Assembly (NCBI GenBank): GCA_019136175.1
Contig: JAGVUS010000131.1
Location: 1-5,469, forward strand
Direction: 5' to 3'
DNA from: Chloroflexota bacterium
GTDB taxonomy: Bacteria > Chloroflexota > Anaerolineae > Anaerolineales > Anaerolineaceae
Length of the DNA stretch: 5,469 nt
Shown piece after piece: positions 1 through 5,469 of this stretch. A model generated the notes under the pieces. It was not told the DNA's origin, made no database searches, and saw nothing but the letters and a program-made list of their open reading frames with translations. Position numbers and translations under genes: made by a program. Each line of letters starts with the position of its first letter. The first letter of the stretch is position 1.

Positions 1-744
1 ACCGGGCTGGTCGCCCTGGGCATAGATCTCCTTTTCCGGGAACATGGCTTCCTGTCTGCCTTGATAGACCAACCCGGCGATATCGCACATCCAGATATGC
101 TCCACTGGAACACCCAGCTTGACGAGTTGATTGGCGCAGGCAATTCCGGCTGCACCGGCACCAGAGAAAACGACCTTGATCTCATGAATTTTTCGATTGG
201 TTAACTCAAGGGAATTCAGCAGGGCTGCACCAAGGATAATTGCTGTGCCATGCTGGTCATCATGAAAAACCGGGATATTCAACCGGGATTGGAGGGCGCG
301 CTCAATGAGAAAACATTCCGGCGAGCGGATATCTTCGAGGTTAATGCCACCGAATGTGGGGGCAATTGATGCAACCACCTCAATCATGAGCTGCGGGTCG
401 TGTGTATCCACTTCGATATCATAGACATCAATATCAGCAAATTTTTTGAAAAGGACTCCTTTGCCTTCCATGACTGGCTTGGATGCCAGCGCGCCGCGAT
501 CTCCCAATCCAAGAATGGCTGTACCGTTGGAAATGACGGCTACAAGGTTCCCTTTATTTGTATAGTCATAGGATGTTTCAGGAAATTTCTCAATTTCAAG
601 CACCGGATAAGCCACACCCGGGGTATATGCGAGGGATAAATCCAACTGTGTATCCAGCGGTTTACTGGGGATTACGGATAATTTACCTGGAACACCGTCC
701 CGATGGTGGTATTCCAATGCAGCTTCACGGGTGATTTTAATCAT
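1..744 (-). CDS. Malic enzyme (MaeB-like), N-terminal 248 residues, 3' end outside window
   Basis: This is an open reading frame without a stop, running from an ATG at 744 off the left edge. The product should decarboxylate malate oxidatively to pyruvate and CO2 with NAD(P)+ in the cytoplasm, linking the TCA cycle to pyruvate and reducing power. The malic N-terminal domain spans about residues 15-160: YTPGVA (40-45, catalytic Tyr region), GNLVAVISNGTA (65-76), MEGKGVLFKK (92-101, catalytic Lys region), EDIRSPE (137-143) and HDDQHGTA (161-168), the last two carrying the acidic metal ligands. The Rossmann NAD(P)-binding part begins at VFSGAGAAGIA (192-202). Identity with E. coli MaeB, recalled from memory, is high throughout. 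Whether it is the short single-domain enzyme (about 400-470 residues) or the long form fused to a phosphotransacetylase-like domain (about 760) cannot be decided here. The start is supported by AAGGA six bases upstream. It is transcribed divergently from the VIT-VWA gene. Cofactor preference is not determined. Confidence 0.93.
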   Translation of the reverse strand, partial: MIKITREAALEYHHRDGVPGKLSVIPSKPLDTQLDLSLAYTPGVAYPVLEIEKFPETSYDYTNKGNLVAVISNGTAILGLGDRGALASKPVMEGKGVLFKKFADIDVYDIEVDTHDPQLMIEVVASIAPTFGGINLEDIRSPECFLIERALQSRLNIPVFHDDQHGTAIILGAALLNSLELTNRKIHEIKVVFSGAGAAGIACANQLVKLGVPVEHIWMCDIAGLVYQGRQEAMFPEKEIYAQGDQPG

Positions 745-750
745 CAGGGG

Positions 751-755
751 TCCTT
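751..755 (-). promoter_or_regulatory. Ribosome binding site of the malic enzyme gene
   Basis: On the minus strand AAGGA is followed by six bases and then the ATG at 744. This fixes the start. A second ATG at 760-758, out of frame, would encode only seven codons and lacks a convincing Shine-Dalgarno sequence of its own. Confidence 0.7.
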
Positions 756-784
756 TTCATTAAAAATCCATGGAGAATATGTTA

Positions 785-790
785 ATTGTA
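785..790 (-). promoter_or_regulatory. Possible -10 element for the malic enzyme gene
   Basis: The minus strand reads TACAAT here, one mismatch from TATAAT. It lies about 40 bases upstream of the malic enzyme start, which would give a 5' leader of roughly 34 bases. I found no acceptable -35 hexamer at 16-18 bases spacing, so this is only a weak candidate. No convincing plus-strand sigma-70 promoter for the VIT-VWA gene could be picked out of the same 131-bp gap. Confidence 0.2.
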
Positions 791-816
791 ATCGATCCTG
801 ATATATCCGACTGCCG

Positions 817-834
817 AAGAGGAACTTTCCTCTT
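817..834. promoter_or_regulatory. Perfect 18-bp dyad upstream of the VIT-VWA gene
   Basis: The sequence AAGAGGAA-CT-TTCCTCTT is a perfect 8-bp inverted repeat around a 2-bp centre, ending 41 bases before the ATG at 876. It could be a binding site for a dimeric regulator. In the RNA it could be a small hairpin (817-822 with 829-834, loop 823-828). It sits in the only divergent intergenic gap of the window, so it could affect either gene. The symmetry is seen directly; the function is inference. Confidence 0.35.
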
Positions 835-865
835 TCCGCATCCGTCCAATGAATGGAAAGGGAGA

Positions 866-870
866 GGAGG
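866..870 (+). promoter_or_regulatory. Ribosome binding site that decides the VIT-VWA start
   Basis: GGAGG, within the longer purine tract 855-870, lies five bases before the ATG at 876. It lies inside the coding sequence if the upstream in-frame ATG at 849 is used. It is too close (two bases) to the GTG at 873. This favours 876 as the start. Confidence 0.75.
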
Positions 871-875
871 TCGTG

Positions 876-3260
876 ATGCGTAACTCATGGATTTCTGTAC
901 TGATTTGTTTGGGGATATTATTTTCCACTGCTGGAGTGGTTTCGGCGGATGGGATTGTTATTCCGGAAATACCGCCGTGCCCGCCGGATCAGTGTCCATC
1001 CCCGCGCCCAATGACCCAGCTTGTCATCCGCTACCACCATGTGACTGTGACGATCAAGGATCAACTGGCAATTACCCACGTGGACCAGGTTTTTTATAAT
1101 CCAAACGATTGGATCGTGGAGGGGACATACATTTTTCCTCTCCCTCTTGATGCAGTTGTCAGCAATTTTACGCTCTGGGTGGATGGAAAACCGGTGGAAG
1201 GGGTGGTATTGACTGCCGACCAGGCACGCCAAACCTACCAGGAAATTGTCAATTCCATGCGTGATCCCGCATTGCTGGAGTACATTGGCAGGGGTGCCGT
1301 CCAGGCAAGCATTTTTCCAATTCCGCCTGAGGGGGAAAGGCGGATTGAGTTGGAATATCAGCAGGTTCTGACTGCCGACCATGGATTGATTCAATACACC
1401 TATCCATTGAATACGGAAAAATATTCCCTGGAGCCATTGGAGGAGGTCTCCATCACGATTGAGGCGAATTCCATGGTTCCAGTGCGGGCAGTCTATTCCC
1501 CCAGCCATGCAATCAGCATTTCCCGCGAGGATGATTACCGGTTTTCCGCCAGCTATGAGGCGGTCAATGTCCTGCCAGACCAGGATTTTTCACTGTACTA
1601 CTCTGTTGGAGAAACCGAAGCTTTTCACCTGTTCACCTTCCGGGATTCAGAGGATGTTCAGGAGAAGGATGGCTTTTTCCTGTTGTTGCTGGCTCCTGGC
1701 ATGCAGGGAGAGACTGCACCAGTTGCGAAGGATGTACTGCTGGTGCTGGACCAATCCGGCAGCATGGAAGGGGAAAAATTTCAACAGGCTCAGGCGGCAG
1801 CCCGATTCATCCTGACACACCTGAATTCCGAAGACCGTTTTTATCTTTCTTCTTTCAGTGATCACCTGAAGCGTTTCTCTCCCGAACTGAGCCCTGCAGC
1901 CAATGCAGGTGAAGCGGTCCGATGGGTGGATACCCTGGCGGCGATGGGAAGCACGGATATTCACCAGGCATTGCTGGATACATTGGCAGTTGCAGATTCG
2001 GAAAGGGTAACCTACCTGATTTTTATGACTGATGGCTTGCCGACCGCTGGAGAAATCCGGAGCGAAAAAATCCTTGCCGATGTGGCTTTGTCCACCAAAA
2101 AGAATCTGCGCTTGTTCACGTTTGGTGTGGGGTATGACGTAGATACTTACCTATTGGATTCGTTAAGCGGAGAACATCACGGCTTAAGCTCCTACGTTCG
2201 ACCGGGAGAACCGCTGGACGAGATCCTTTCTGCATTCTATGCAAAAATCAGCACCCCGGTCTTAACAAACCTTGCATTGGATTTTGGCGGTTTGACGACG
2301 TATGATGTATTCCCAAATCCACTGCCGGATTTTTTTGTTGGAAGCCAGGTGGTGGTTGTAGGGCGATATGTATTGGGGGGAGAATACGATGTGACACTGA
2401 CCGGTCAGGTCAATGGAAAACAGCAAACCTTTATTTTCCCGGATCAGCAATTTACGAACAGGAGTGTTGGGCGGGTGGGAACAGGTGCAATGCTGCCCCG
2501 ATTGTGGGCAACCCGGAAGGTTGGATATTTGCTTAACCAAATCCGCTTGAGTGGTGTGAACCAGGAACTGGTGGATCAGGTGGTCAGGTTGTCCATCCGG
2601 TATGGAATTGTGACTCCGTACACATCCTACCTGGTTACGGAACCGGCTGCACTAGGCGCGGAGAACCTCAACCGGCTGGCACAGGATGCCTACTCGCAAA
2701 TGCTTGCACAACCCACCCTGGTGAGCGGCATGGGGGCGGTTGAAAAAGCTGTTGAAGAAGGTGCGCTTTCCCAGGCGAATGCTGCCCCGGAAGTTCCGGC
2801 AGGACAGGAAGGCTCCCTGATCCGGATTGTGGGGGCACGCACTTTTGTCCTCCAGGACGGGATCTGGACAGACACCGCCTATGATCCCGACAGGGATGAG
2901 CTGATTCGAGTGGGCTTCTTATCCACTGATTATTACAAGCTGGCTGGCAGCAGGGAGGATATTGCTGCTGCGTTTGCATTGGGTCAAAGCGTAATCCTTA
3001 TGCTGGATGGGAAAGCTTACCAGGTTGTGGCGGAGGGTGAACCCACCCATGCCATCCAGCTGCCGGTCATTTCCGGTGGTGATTCATCAACAATTACACC
3101 AAAACCTGCTTTAACGGACCCAATACCGCAATCCACCCCGGTGCCCCCATCGGATCCTGTCAAACCTCCAGCCGGGATTTGCGGGTGGGCTTTTCTACCG
3201 CTGGGGCTGATCCTGTTGCTGGTAAAGAAACAGCATCCCCGGGAAGATTTAGGGTCTTGA
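876..3260 (+). CDS. Exported VIT and VWA domain protein with C-terminal membrane anchor
   Basis: The 794-residue product resembles the inter-alpha-trypsin-inhibitor heavy-chain architecture. The domains, in order, are as follows. A signal peptide covers residues 1-24, with Arg2, a hydrophobic core and probable cleavage after VSA. A short Cys-Pro-rich segment (CPPDQC, 35-40) follows. The VIT domain spans about 46-165, with TYIFPLPLDAVVSNF and the ASIFPIPPEGERRIELEY stretch. The VWA domain spans about 284-456 and has a complete MIDAS metal site: DQSGS at 292-296, Thr360 in MGSTD and Asp386 in MTDG. Next come the C-terminal segment usual after bacterial VIT-VWA pairs (about 542-587) and a module I cannot name (about 646-720). 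A Pro-rich linker (741-766) leads to a hydrophobic segment (767-783) followed by KKQ. I infer an extracytoplasmic, membrane-tethered protein whose VWA domain binds a ligand through a divalent cation; its partner and role are unknown. The start at 876 is preferred over the in-frame ATG at 849 because of GGAGG spacing and because it gives a cleaner signal peptide. The gene appears monocistronic, with divergent and convergent neighbours and its own terminator. Confidence 0.93.
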   Translation: MRNSWISVLICLGILFSTAGVVSADGIVIPEIPPCPPDQCPSPRPMTQLVIRYHHVTVTIKDQLAITHVDQVFYNPNDWIVEGTYIFPLPLDAVVSNFTLWVDGKPVEGVVLTADQARQTYQEIVNSMRDPALLEYIGRGAVQASIFPIPPEGERRIELEYQQVLTADHGLIQYTYPLNTEKYSLEPLEEVSITIEANSMVPVRAVYSPSHAISISREDDYRFSASYEAVNVLPDQDFSLYYSVGETEAFHLFTFRDSEDVQEKDGFFLLLLAPGMQGETAPVAKDVLLVLDQSGSMEGEKFQQAQAAARFILTHLNSEDRFYLSSFSDHLKRFSPELSPAANAGEAVRWVDTLAAMGSTDIHQALLDTLAVADSERVTYLIFMTDGLPTAGEIRSEKILADVALSTKKNLRLFTFGVGYDVDTYLLDSLSGEHHGLSSYVRPGEPLDEILSAFYAKISTPVLTNLALDFGGLTTYDVFPNPLPDFFVGSQVVVVGRYVLGGEYDVTLTGQVNGKQQTFIFPDQQFTNRSVGRVGTGAMLPRLWATRKVGYLLNQIRLSGVNQELVDQVVRLSIRYGIVTPYTSYLVTEPAALGAENLNRLAQDAYSQMLAQPTLVSGMGAVEKAVEEGALSQANAAPEVPAGQEGSLIRIVGARTFVLQDGIWTDTAYDPDRDELIRVGFLSTDYYKLAGSREDIAAAFALGQSVILMLDGKAYQVVAEGEPTHAIQLPVISGGDSSTITPKPALTDPIPQSTPVPPSDPVKPPAGICGWAFLPLGLILLLVKKQHPREDLGS

Positions 3261-3266
3261 ACTCAG

Positions 3267-3300
3267 CCGGGCGGAGTGAATGATTGTTCCGCCCGGTTTT
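3267..3300 (+). terminator. Intrinsic terminator of the VIT-VWA gene
   Basis: The 9-bp perfect stem CCGGGCGGA (3267-3275) and TCCGCCCGG (3288-3296) encloses a 12-base loop and is followed by TTTTATTT. It begins six bases after the TGA stop. On the opposite strand the same hairpin follows the tsaC stop but has no T-run after it (CTGAGTTC), so efficient intrinsic termination is expected mainly in the plus direction. Confidence 0.88.
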
Positions 3301-3919
3301 ATTTCCTGGAGGGGAACAGATCCTTGGGAGAAATCGCGCCTTCCCGTAATACCCTTAATTCCGGGGTTGTGCAATCCACAACCGTGGATGGAACACCGCC
3401 GGGGCAGGGTCCGCCATCCAGGATCAGGTCCACTTTTCCATCCAATTGATTGATGACATCCCGGGCAGTCAGGGGGCTGGTTTGCCCCGACAGGTTTGCA
3501 GATGTGGTTGCCAGGGGACCGGTCTGGCGCAGCAATGACAATGCAAATGGATGGTTTGGCATGCGGACGCCGATGGTTGGAAGAGGAGAAATGAGTGCAG
3601 GCAGATGGATGTTGCGGGGAACGATCAGGGTCAATGCTCCAGGCCAGAACCGGGATGCCAGTTCCAATGCGGCGGGAGGGAGGTTTGGTGTAACGATGGG
3701 CAATTGTTCCATCTCACCGATTAACACAGCAATTGCTTTTGTCCAATTTCTGCCCTTGGCAAGGAACAACTGGCGGATGCTGGCTTCGCTATCGATGCCG
3801 GAAGCCAGCCCGTACACGGTATCGGTTGGGAAGGCAATCAAACCGCCTTCCCGAAGGATGGCCAGGGCTGCTGGAATGGCGCTTGGATCCAGAATTGAGA
3901 TCGTAGTGGTGGTTGTCAT
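3299..3919 (-). CDS. tsaC: L-threonylcarbamoyladenylate synthase (TsaC/Sua5/YrdC family)
   Basis: This cytoplasmic enzyme makes threonylcarbamoyl-AMP from threonine, bicarbonate and ATP. It is the first step of t6A37 formation on tRNAs that read ANN codons; TsaB, TsaD and TsaE, not in this window, complete the transfer. The 206-residue product is one YrdC fold: FPTDTVYGL (30-38), the substrate-binding KGR (55-57) with Lys61, RFWPGALTLI (90-99), VRMPNHP (118-124), TTSANLSG (138-145) and PSTVVD (177-182). It lacks the extra C-terminal Sua5 domain, so it matches the short TsaC form. The ATG at 3919 lies one base after the prmC stop, with only a weak GGA six bases upstream, which suggests translational coupling. 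The first seven codons are all ANN, five of them Thr. The stop codon (3299-3301) lies in the T-tract of the convergent gene's terminator. Function is assigned from clear family motifs. Confidence 0.95.
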   Translation of the reverse strand: MTTTTTISILDPSAIPAALAILREGGLIAFPTDTVYGLASGIDSEASIRQLFLAKGRNWTKAIAVLIGEMEQLPIVTPNLPPAALELASRFWPGALTLIVPRNIHLPALISPLPTIGVRMPNHPFALSLLRQTGPLATTSANLSGQTSPLTARDVINQLDGKVDLILDGGPCPGGVPSTVVDCTTPELRVLREGAISPKDLFPSRK

Positions 3920-3920
3920 A

Positions 3921-4769
3921 TTAATTCCATTGAATGGTCAATAGCCTGGGGTGACCGGATAAATCTTCCTGTACGGAAATCTGAGCGTTTGGATGATACT
4001 TCCTGGCGAGCGATGGGGCAGATTCTCCCTGGCTGGATTCAATTTCCATTAGCATCATGCCGCCGGGAGTAATCCATTGTTCGGCGTTTGCAACGAGGCG
4101 TTGGATCTGGTCCAATCCATCCGGTCCACCATCCAGGGCAATCCGGGGTTCGTGCCTCGCCACGCTCAGTTTGGTGAGGGTCTTGGCAGGGATGTATGGC
4201 AGGTTGGCGCAGATGAGGTCGAAGTGGGCGGAAACACCATGCAGAAGGTCGCCATGCACAAATTGGATGCGGTCCTCCAACTGGTGTGTGTTTGCGTTTT
4301 CCCGGGCGATTTCCAATGCTTCTGCTGAAATATCGGTAGCAACAATTGATACACCCGGAACCAGATGGGCAAGCGTTACCCCGATGATCCCCGATCCAGT
4401 TCCAACATCTGCCACGCAGCGGCGATGAGGATGGTCTTTGAGCCACTGCAAGGCAGTATCCACAAGCAGTTCCGTCTCAGGGCGGGGAATCAACACCTGC
4501 GGGGACACATGGAAAGACAGACCAAAGAATTCACATCTGCCCGTCAGGTAGGGCAGGGGCACTCCCTGGATGAGCTGGTCGAGCATGGCATTCAGGCGCC
4601 CTTCCTGTTGATAGGTTAATTCCAGCGCAGGATGGGCAATGACCCAGGTGCGGGTTTGTCCCAATTCATGCGCTGCCAGGACCTGCAATTCCAGTTCGGG
4701 TGTTTCGCTGAATGCGGACAACCTCTGGCGAGCCTGGATAAGCCAGGTGTGAAGATTATTCGTCCTCAT
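3921..4769 (-). CDS. prmC: Release factor glutamine N5-methyltransferase
   Basis: PrmC (HemK) transfers a methyl group from S-adenosylmethionine to the Gln of the GGQ motif in RF1 and RF2, raising termination efficiency. The product has 282 residues, the usual family length. An alpha-helical N-terminal release-factor-binding part (about 1-75) is followed by the linker LTGRCEFFGL (75-84) and the signature LIPRPETELLV (93-103). The Rossmann methyltransferase domain carries the SAM motif DVGTGSG (121-127), Asp146 in ATDIS, GDLL (173-176) and the catalytic motif at 189-192. That motif reads NLPY rather than the usual NPPY; Asn189, Pro191 and Tyr192 are kept. The ATG at 4769 is chosen because GGAG lies six bases upstream and it gives MRTNNLHTWL, a normal PrmC beginning. 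The in-frame ATG at 4847 would add 26 residues wholly overlapping prfA. The gene overlaps the prfA end by 14 nt and stops one base before tsaC. Confidence 0.95.
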   Translation of the reverse strand: MRTNNLHTWLIQARQRLSAFSETPELELQVLAAHELGQTRTWVIAHPALELTYQQEGRLNAMLDQLIQGVPLPYLTGRCEFFGLSFHVSPQVLIPRPETELLVDTALQWLKDHPHRRCVADVGTGSGIIGVTLAHLVPGVSIVATDISAEALEIARENANTHQLEDRIQFVHGDLLHGVSAHFDLICANLPYIPAKTLTKLSVARHEPRIALDGGPDGLDQIQRLVANAEQWITPGGMMLMEIESSQGESAPSLARKYHPNAQISVQEDLSGHPRLLTIQWN

Positions 4770-5469
4770 CCCCTTCTCCAATGCTGGAGAGTCGTTCGGT
4801 TTCATCCCGCTGGGATAATTCATCGATAAATTGGTCCAGTTCACCATCCATCACAGCAGGAAGATTGAACGAAGAGATATTGACGCGGTGATCCGTAACC
4901 CGGTTTTGCGGGTAGTTGTATGTGCGGATTTTCTCTGCTCTTTCCCCGGTTCCCACCTGGGAGCGCCTTGATTCGTCCATTTCTGCCCGCCGCTTTTCCA
5001 CCTCAATTTCGTACAAGCGGGCACGCAGAATGCTCATTGCCCGCAGCTTGTTCTGTAATTGGGATCGTTCATCCTGGCAGGCAACCACAATACCGGAAGG
5101 CTTGTGTGTAATGCGGATGGCAGTGGAGTTCTTTTGAACATTCTGTCCACCGGCACCGGCTGATCGGTATACATCTATTTCAAGGTCAGATTCAGGAATA
5201 TGTAAATCGACTTCCTCCACCTCGGCAAGCACGGCAACAGTCACCGTGGATGTGTGAATCCGCCCAGATGATTCGGTTGCTGGAATTCGTTGGACACGGT
5301 GGACACCAGATTCAAACTTCAGGCGGGAATAAGCCCCCCGTCCCTTGACGGAAAAAATTATCTCTTTGAATCCACCAATGCCGGTTTCGTTGGCGGAAAG
5401 AACGTCTGTATGCCAGTTGTGACGTTCTGCATAGCGGACATACATACGGAAAAGATCGGCGACAAACAA
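4756..5469 (-). CDS. prfA: Peptide chain release factor 1, C-terminal two thirds, 5' end outside window
   Basis: RF1 recognises UAA and UAG in the ribosomal A site and triggers peptide release. The 238 codons here, including the stop, encode 237 residues; by alignment with E. coli RF1 recalled from memory, about 125 N-terminal residues are missing. The peptide begins in the conserved LFRMY region (6-10). GVHRVQRIPATES (55-67) contains the Pro-Ala-Thr tripeptide (63-65) that reads the stop codon, which marks RF1 rather than RF2 (SPF). GAGGQNVQKN (105-114) holds the catalytic GGQ (107-109), the substrate of the PrmC encoded next door. CQDERSQ (131-137) and RTYNYPQNRVTDHRVN (about 186-201) are further family blocks. 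The TTG at the right edge is an internal leucine codon and not the start. The TAA stop at 4758-4756 overlaps the start of prmC, giving a prfA-prmC-tsaC operon. The tail ends in the acidic GEGDEDE. Confidence 0.96.
   Translation of the reverse strand: MFVADLFRMYVRYAERHNWHTDVLSANETGIGGFKEIIFSVKGRGAYSRLKFESGVHRVQRIPATESSGRIHTSTVTVAVLAEVEEVDLHIPESDLEIDVYRSAGAGGQNVQKNSTAIRITHKPSGIVVACQDERSQLQNKLRAMSILRARLYEIEVEKRRAEMDESRRSQVGTGERAEKIRTYNYPQNRVTDHRVNISSFNLPAVMDGELDQFIDELSQRDETERLSSIGEGDEDE
4770..4779 (-). promoter_or_regulatory. Ribosome binding site of prmC, inside the end of prfA
   Basis: The minus strand reads GGAGAAGGGG directly before the prmC ATG at 4769. The GGAG core is six bases from the start. 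The same bases encode part of the acidic GEGDEDE tail of RF1. This site is the main evidence for the shorter prmC start. Confidence 0.7.

Noticed and set aside
400..639. 79-codon plus-strand reading frame
   Set aside because: It is antisense to the malic enzyme domain, with no ribosome site or motif.
737..760. Seven-codon upstream ORF overlapping the malic enzyme start (minus strand)
   Set aside because: It has no convincing ribosome site, no informative codons and is too short to separate from chance.
825..837. CTTTCC repeated twice (825-830 and 832-837) as a tandem operator
   Set aside because: The repeat is explained by the pyrimidine tract of the dyad and is too short to stand alone.
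849..875. Upstream in-frame ATG giving a 803-residue VIT-VWA protein
   Set aside because: It places nine charged residues before the signal peptide, and the GGAGG ribosome site would lie inside the coding sequence. The ATG at 876 has ideal spacing.
918..1508. 196-codon minus-strand reading frame opposite the VIT-VWA gene
   Set aside because: The plus-strand frame has clear domains here, and the antisense translation shows no recognisable motif. It is a shadow.
3450..3944. 164-codon plus-strand reading frame opposite tsaC
   Set aside because: It is antisense to well conserved YrdC motifs, has a low-complexity translation and no family resemblance.
4770..4847. Longer prmC start adding 26 residues
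   Set aside because: The added stretch lies wholly within prfA and shows no PrmC similarity. The ATG at 4769 has a good ribosome site and gives normal family length.
5467..5469. TTG at the right edge as a prfA start
   Set aside because: It aligns with an internal position of RF1. About 125 N-terminal residues should lie beyond the window.
1..5469. Defence island, mobile element, CRISPR or secretion system
   Set aside because: No repeats, integrase, transposase, nuclease or toxin genes are visible. All genes are housekeeping except the VIT-VWA protein, which has no system partners in the window.

Overview
The window reads as ordinary chromosomal DNA from a bacterium of moderate GC content. 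A Chloroflexota (Anaerolineae-like) origin is my tentative guess. It rests on recalled family resemblance: the GGQ-flanking sequence of release factor 1, the NLPY variant of the PrmC motif, and a large secreted VIT-VWA protein. It is not based on a database search. I see no tRNA, rRNA, CRISPR array, insertion sequence, phage gene or plasmid gene.

Layout from left to right. Positions 1-744 (minus strand) hold the N-terminal 248 codons of a MaeB-like malic enzyme whose 3' end lies outside the window. A 131-bp divergent intergenic region follows (745-875). It carries a perfect 18-bp dyad and a pyrimidine tract that could pair with the downstream Shine-Dalgarno sequence. Positions 876-3260 (plus strand) encode a 794-residue exported, tail-anchored protein with VIT and von Willebrand A domains, which appears to be a single-gene transcription unit. 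It ends at a strong intrinsic terminator (3267-3300), whose T-tract also contains the stop codon of the convergent gene.

Positions 3299-5469 (minus strand) are a tightly packed translation operon read from right to left: prfA (release factor 1, 5' part missing), prmC (methylates the release-factor GGQ glutamine) and tsaC (makes the threonylcarbamoyl-AMP used for tRNA t6A37). prfA and prmC overlap by 14 nt, and prmC and tsaC are 1 nt apart. The three products act together on translation: RF1 terminates at UAA/UAG, PrmC modifies RF1, and TsaC supports accurate decoding of ANN codons.

No clearly undescribed system is visible. The most interesting details are a run of seven ANN codons, five of them threonine, at the start of tsaC; the possible alternative 5'-UTR structures before the VIT-VWA gene; the unassigned C-terminal module and membrane tail of that protein; and the NLPY variant in PrmC.
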